From Pseudomonadota bacterium (GTDB taxonomy: Bacteria; Pseudomonadota; Alphaproteobacteria; Rhizobiales; Xanthobacteraceae), in contig JAEYVN010000368.1 in assembly GCA_023431725.1 (NCBI GenBank), positions 1 through 8,450 on the forward strand: a stretch of DNA of 8,450 nucleotides. Direction: 5' to 3'. Made by a program: the position numbers and the translations under genes. The notes beneath the pieces were generated by a model. It was given only the letters and a program-made list of their open reading frames with translations. It was not told the DNA's origin and did no database searches. The first letter of the stretch is position 1; each line of letters starts with the position of its first letter. Below, in pieces: positions 5,312 to 8,450 of this stretch.

Positions 5312-6889
5312 ATGCAACAGCCGCTATCCGATCTTTACCGCTATCACGTGCGCTCCGTGCAAATGGATCGCATCTTGTATGCGATCGTGCTTGTTGCCGC
5401 CACCACGGCAGTCCTCGCCTTCATCGTGTGGCTCACCGACATCCGCCATATCGCGATCGGTTACGTAATCCCTGTGCTCATTGCGGCAATCCGCTGGGGC
5501 GTCATCGAAGCTGTCGTCGCCGCTCTTGCTGCAACCGCGGCCTCCGCGTTCTTCTTCTACGAACCGATCTTTGATCTTCGCGTCAATGATACGCTGCAAA
5601 TCATCGACCTCATTCTGTTTCTGCTGGTCGCCGTCGTCACCGGTCATTTCGCAACACGCCTACGCGTCGAAGCCGAGCGCGCCAATCGCCGCGAGCGCGA
5701 AAATGGCGCCCTGTATGCCTTTGCACGTCGCCTGACGGCCGCTAAGGATGCGGCCGACATCTACGGCGCGATCCAGCAGCATCTCGCACTGCAGGTCGGT
5801 CGCAGCGTTCTGCTGTTCGGCCCGGCAACGACGGAGAGCGAGGCTATCGATCGTTGTGCGAAGGCACATGTACCCGCGCCGGTTCGCGATGTGTTGATCG
5901 CAGCCCTCACCCGGTCGAGCGATCCCGAACAGGGCCGTCTTGTCGATGGCGGCAATGGCGAAGCCTGGCTTGTCCGCGCTGTATCACCGCAAAGCCCTGA
6001 CCTTGGTGTCTTCGCCATCAATCTTGGTTCGCGCAACCGCCTCCGCGCGGACGGAATTCGCGCCGATATCGATACGGCAATGGCCGACGCCACTGCCACG
6101 CTGCAACGACTCGGTCTGGAGCGCGCCCTTAGCGAAGCCCGTTCACGCACTGAATCCGATCGCCTGCGTGATGCTCTGCTGGGCTCCGTCTCGCACGAAT
6201 TGCGGACGCCGCTCGCCTCCATCCTCGGCGCCGCCACGACCCTTGCTGCGTCACCGACCGTCAGGTCGGATTTGCGCCTGTCGAGCCTTGCCAACATCGC
6301 GCGCGAAGAAGCTGAACGCCTCAACAGCGACATCCAGAATCTCCTTGATGCTTCTCGGATATCGAGCAATGGGGTGCGACCAAAATTTGAATGGTCGGAA
6401 CCCGCTGACATCATCAATTCTGCGCAGGAACATCGCCGCCATCGCTTGCATGACAGAACCGTCAATGTCCGGGTCGCCCCGGATCTGCCGCTGGTCTATG
6501 TGGATTCCGTGCTCATCGAACAGGCGCTGGTGCAGGTGCTGGACAACGCCATCAAATACTCACCTCAAGGCACTCCGATCGAGGTGACCGGCGAACGTGT
6601 CGGCGCCGATGTGATCCTGTCCGTCAATGATCGGGGCGCCGGCTTTTCCGCTACGGAAAAATCTCATGCCGGCGAGAGATTTTTCCGGGGTGAGCGGCAT
6701 ACGTCCACGATCACCGGTGCCGGGCTTGGGTTATGGATCGCGAAATCGTTTGTTGCAGCCAATGCTGGCCATCTCGACATTACAAGTAGTGGTGAAGGCA
6801 GTGGATCGAAAGTGTCGATCCACCTCCCGATCGCCCGGGAGCCTGACGAGGCACAGGAGCCGAACGCCTGGAGCGTGTCTGACGCATGA
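5312..6889 (+). CDS. KdpD-like membrane sensor histidine kinase lacking the KdpD N-terminal domains
   Basis: A 525-aa inner-membrane histidine kinase that would autophosphorylate and pass phosphate to the response regulator encoded next to it. Four closely packed hydrophobic segments (about 21-42, 47-64, 66-83 and 95-113) match the DUF4118 membrane domain of KdpD. A basic helix and a GAF-like region (about 130-270) follow, then HisKA with SVSHELRTPLASILG (phospho-acceptor H295). The HATPase domain has N box LVQVLDNAIKYSP (N412), G1 NDRGAGF (D440), F box ERFFRG (455-460) and G2 GAGLGLWIAK (469-478). Full-length KdpD has about 890 residues, with a KdpD/Usp-type cytoplasmic input half before the helices; here that half is absent. 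The start is taken at 5312 (GGAAG upstream); M18 is possible. It overlaps the regulator gene by four bases. No potassium-pump genes are visible, so K+ sensing should not be assumed. Confidence 0.9.
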   Translation: MQQPLSDLYRYHVRSVQMDRILYAIVLVAATTAVLAFIVWLTDIRHIAIGYVIPVLIAAIRWGVIEAVVAALAATAASAFFFYEPIFDLRVNDTLQIIDLILFLLVAVVTGHFATRLRVEAERANRRERENGALYAFARRLTAAKDAADIYGAIQQHLALQVGRSVLLFGPATTESEAIDRCAKAHVPAPVRDVLIAALTRSSDPEQGRLVDGGNGEAWLVRAVSPQSPDLGVFAINLGSRNRLRADGIRADIDTAMADATATLQRLGLERALSEARSRTESDRLRDALLGSVSHELRTPLASILGAATTLAASPTVRSDLRLSSLANIAREEAERLNSDIQNLLDASRISSNGVRPKFEWSEPADIINSAQEHRRHRLHDRTVNVRVAPDLPLVYVDSVLIEQALVQVLDNAIKYSPQGTPIEVTGERVGADVILSVNDRGAGFSATEKSHAGERFFRGERHTSTITGAGLGLWIAKSFVAANAGHLDITSSGEGSGSKVSIHLPIAREPDEAQEPNAWSVSDA

Positions 6890-7596
6890 CCGAAAACAAC
6901 TCTCCCGTCGTCCTCGTTGTGGATGATGAAGGCCAGATCCGCCGCTTTCTGCGTGCCGGTCTGGAACTCAACAGCTATGTCGTGCAGGAAGCCACATCCG
7001 GCCATGAGGCACTGAAGATTGCGACGCTCCGCGCCGTCGACCTGATCATCCTCGATCTGGCCTTGCCGGACATGGACGGCAGCGAAGTCCTCGAGCGCAT
7101 ACGCTCATGGTCGAATGTACCCGTCATCGTACTATCAGTCCGGTCGAGCGAGGAAGAGAAGGTGCGCCTTCTGGAACTCGGTGCCGACGACTATGTCGTG
7201 AAACCCTTTGGCATGGCGGAATTGCTGGCCCGCGCGAAAGTCGCCATGCGCCGGCATTCTCGCGGTGCGTCTGGCGAAAGCGTGCTGTCGATCGAACATC
7301 TCACGATTGACTTCGCGGCACGGAAGGTGACGGCCGATGGCAAACGGCTCGTGCTCACGCCCAAGGAATACCGGCTGTTGCAAATTCTTGCGCAGAATGC
7401 CGGCAAGGTCGTGACCCACCAAAGCCTACTGACAGAGGTTTGGGGCCAATGGCATGTTCACGACACGCATTACCTGCGCATATTCGTTCGCAAACTTCGC
7501 CAGAAGATCGAAACCGATCCAACAAAGCCGCGGATTCTTTTGACGGAGTTGGGTGTCGGCTATCGTCTCGCGTTGCCGGCCGACGCGACGGTTTAA
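6886..7596 (+). CDS. KdpE-like OmpR-family response regulator
   Basis: A 236-aa cytoplasmic DNA-binding response regulator. The receiver domain (about 7-120) has the acidic pair D13/D14, phospho-acceptor D57 in LIILDLALPDMDG, S84 in VIVLSVRSSEEEK and K106 in DDYVVKPFG. The C-terminal winged helix (about 130-230) contains LTPKEYRLLQILAQNAGKVV, then HYLRIFVRKLRQKIE and ELGVGYRL. The 'HYLRI' and 'LRQK' wording is closest to KdpE among OmpR-type regulators. The ATG overlaps the kinase stop as ATGA, implying translational coupling and a dedicated kinase-regulator pair. Target genes are unknown: kdpFABC is not in view, and the upstream permease and the downstream small gene are only candidates by position. 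No clear tandem binding site is recognised in the window. Family assignment is very secure; the name kdpE is deliberately withheld because the partner kinase lacks the KdpD input half. Confidence 0.95.
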   Translation: MTENNSPVVLVVDDEGQIRRFLRAGLELNSYVVQEATSGHEALKIATLRAVDLIILDLALPDMDGSEVLERIRSWSNVPVIVLSVRSSEEEKVRLLELGADDYVVKPFGMAELLARAKVAMRRHSRGASGESVLSIEHLTIDFAARKVTADGKRLVLTPKEYRLLQILAQNAGKVVTHQSLLTEVWGQWHVHDTHYLRIFVRKLRQKIETDPTKPRILLTELGVGYRLALPADATV

Positions 7597-7722
7597 ACTT
7601 TCGTGGAGGTTGGATTTACGTAGAATTTATATGAGCGCCACTGAATTTTATTCGGTTCACCGCGCACCGCTCTCTACCGTCCCGCGTTATCGGCCACACA
7701 AGAGCCGACTCAAGGGATGCAA

Positions 7723-8016
7723 ATGTCGGTCAGGGCCAAACAAGGGAACAAAGCCGCGGTGCGTCGGCCAAGTTCGACCATCCGTCCGGACGACATCGAC
7801 CGCCAGCGTCAAATCTATGTTGCGACGATCAATCAGGCGCGCATGATTGGCGCCGGCCAACATGCGCTACTCGAAAAGGCCAGCAGTCTTCTGACGGTGC
7901 ATTGGGCGCATGCGAACTGGACCTCTCGCGCGACCATTCTCAAGACCGTCGATTGGCTCTTGCAGGTGGCGCTGAACAATCCCTCACCCAAGGTGCGACG
8001 CTCCGAAGCCCGCTGA
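7723..8016 (+). CDS. Small conserved-looking hypothetical protein, 97 aa
   Basis: I do not recognise this protein. It is 97 aa, basic at both ends (RAKQGNKAAVRR at the start, PKVRRSEAR at the end). The middle part (about 22-86) looks alpha-helical: DDIDRQRQIYVATINQARMI, then QHALLEKASSLL, then the Trp-bearing VHWAHANWTSRATILKTVDW. There is no signal peptide or membrane span, so it is probably cytoplasmic. ATG 7723 is chosen because AAGGGA (7712-7717) precedes it at a good distance. The ATG at 7717 overlaps that site and is unlikely. The amphipathic pattern and lack of a better frame support a real gene. It follows the response regulator by 126 bases with no terminator between, so it could be read through from the kinase operon or have its own promoter. 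It converges on the hydrolase gene with 28 bases between them. Confidence 0.6.
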   Translation: MSVRAKQGNKAAVRRPSSTIRPDDIDRQRQIYVATINQARMIGAGQHALLEKASSLLTVHWAHANWTSRATILKTVDWLLQVALNNPSPKVRRSEAR

Positions 8017-8044
8017 CAATCTCCGTCACGGCCTGGCGTGTCCC

Positions 8045-8450
8045 CTACTGGATCACGTCGCCACTTGCGATCGCGGGCGGCCGCGCCTGGTCGATGACCT
8101 GTCGGATCACCTGTCGCACCTGACCATTGGTCAGAAACAGATCGTGGTTCAATCCGCTCCCTGCATAGTCCGACGCATCGATGACGCGGATGCCCAGTGC
8201 TTCGAGCTGCGGCTTCTCAGCAATACCGACACGCGTGACGCCGCCAGCCATGTCACGCATCGCACCGAGCGCACGATCATTGGCGACGGTGAGCACCGTA
8301 ATCTTGCGCGAGAAGCCACCCACGCGCGTGATCGAGGACGTAAAGCCGTCCATGTCGATATCGGGCGACGCGAGAACGACGGCGCCGAAGCGGCTCGCCA
8401 TCGCCGAGCCACGTCGGTCGTAAAGCTGCCGCAGCGCTTCGACCGTCACC
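8045..8450 (-). CDS. DUF900-type alpha/beta hydrolase, C-terminal part (cut by window edge)
   Basis: About 135 C-terminal residues of a protein whose start lies beyond the right edge. The GTG near 8449 is an internal valine codon rather than a start, since TVEALRQLYDRRG continues a helix that normally follows the nucleophile elbow. FGAVVLASPDIDMDGF and ITVLTVANDRALG fit the alpha/beta hydrolase fold of the DUF900 family. The aspartates in the first segment and the histidine in SGLNHDLFL are candidates for the acid and base of the catalytic triad. The serine (expected in an HSMG-like motif) would be just outside the window. The substrate is unknown for the family; members are often exported or lipoproteins, but the N-terminus cannot be seen here. 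The C-terminus (RQVIRQVIDQARPPAIASGD) is complete with a TAG stop at 8045-8047. Confidence 0.75.
   Translation of the reverse strand, partial: VTVEALRQLYDRRGSAMASRFGAVVLASPDIDMDGFTSSITRVGGFSRKITVLTVANDRALGAMRDMAGGVTRVGIAEKPQLEALGIRVIDASDYAGSGLNHDLFLTNGQVRQVIRQVIDQARPPAIASGDVIQ

Noticed and set aside
7591..7598. 8-bp palindrome GTTTAAAC at the response-regulator stop codon
   Set aside because: It is a single short palindrome including the TAA stop, with no partner or hairpin loop; probably chance.
7631..7846. Alternative small gene starting at ATG 7631
   Set aside because: GGAGG at 7604-7608 is too far from the ATG. The translation is Arg/Ser/Lys-rich without pattern and lies in another frame over the better-supported 97-aa gene.

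Overview
The window looks like chromosomal DNA of an alphaproteobacterium, most likely a Bradyrhizobiaceae-type member of the Hyphomicrobiales (Afipia, Nitrobacter, Bradyrhizobium or Rhodopseudomonas relatives). This is inferred from three things: the moderately high GC content, the kind of small secreted proteins present, and one full match to the alphaproteobacterial general-stress (EcfG) promoter. No database search was possible. I see no tRNA, rRNA, CRISPR array, insertion sequence or phage gene.

Left part (1-1500). A minus-strand family-5 (peptide/nickel-type) ABC transporter solute-binding protein enters from the left edge. It has lost its 5' end, and therefore its signal peptide and first domain segment, exactly where the plus-strand rlmB-type 23S rRNA 2'-O-methyltransferase begins. 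It reads as a truncated remnant.

Envelope-protein part (1500-3330). Two adjacent minus-strand genes encode small secreted Pro/Tyr-rich proteins, one of them carrying VQPAPV repeats. They diverge from a plus-strand gene for a 141-aa exported protein with two cysteines. That gene has a strong Shine-Dalgarno site, an EcfG-type promoter (GGAAC-N16-CGTT) upstream, and a good intrinsic terminator behind it. The roughly 400 bases between the divergent genes contain no gene I can support.

Transport and signalling part (3330-7600). An MHS-family (metabolite:H+ symporter) MFS permease with an unusual cysteine-containing periplasmic insertion of about 100 residues ends at a strong intrinsic terminator. 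About 20 bases later starts a two-gene operon: a KdpD-like membrane histidine kinase lacking the KdpD N-terminal sensor half, and an overlapping (ATGA) KdpE-like response regulator. No kdpFABC potassium-pump genes are in view, so the input and targets of the pair are unknown. Control of the neighbouring permease is possible but unproven.

Right part (7600-8450). A 97-residue hypothetical protein follows on the plus strand. It is convergent with a minus-strand DUF900-type alpha/beta hydrolase whose N-terminal half lies beyond the window. Overall this is mostly ordinary chromosomal content. The points most worth checking are the truncated binding protein, the EcfG-controlled exported protein, the transporter insertion, and the kdp-less KdpDE-like pair.
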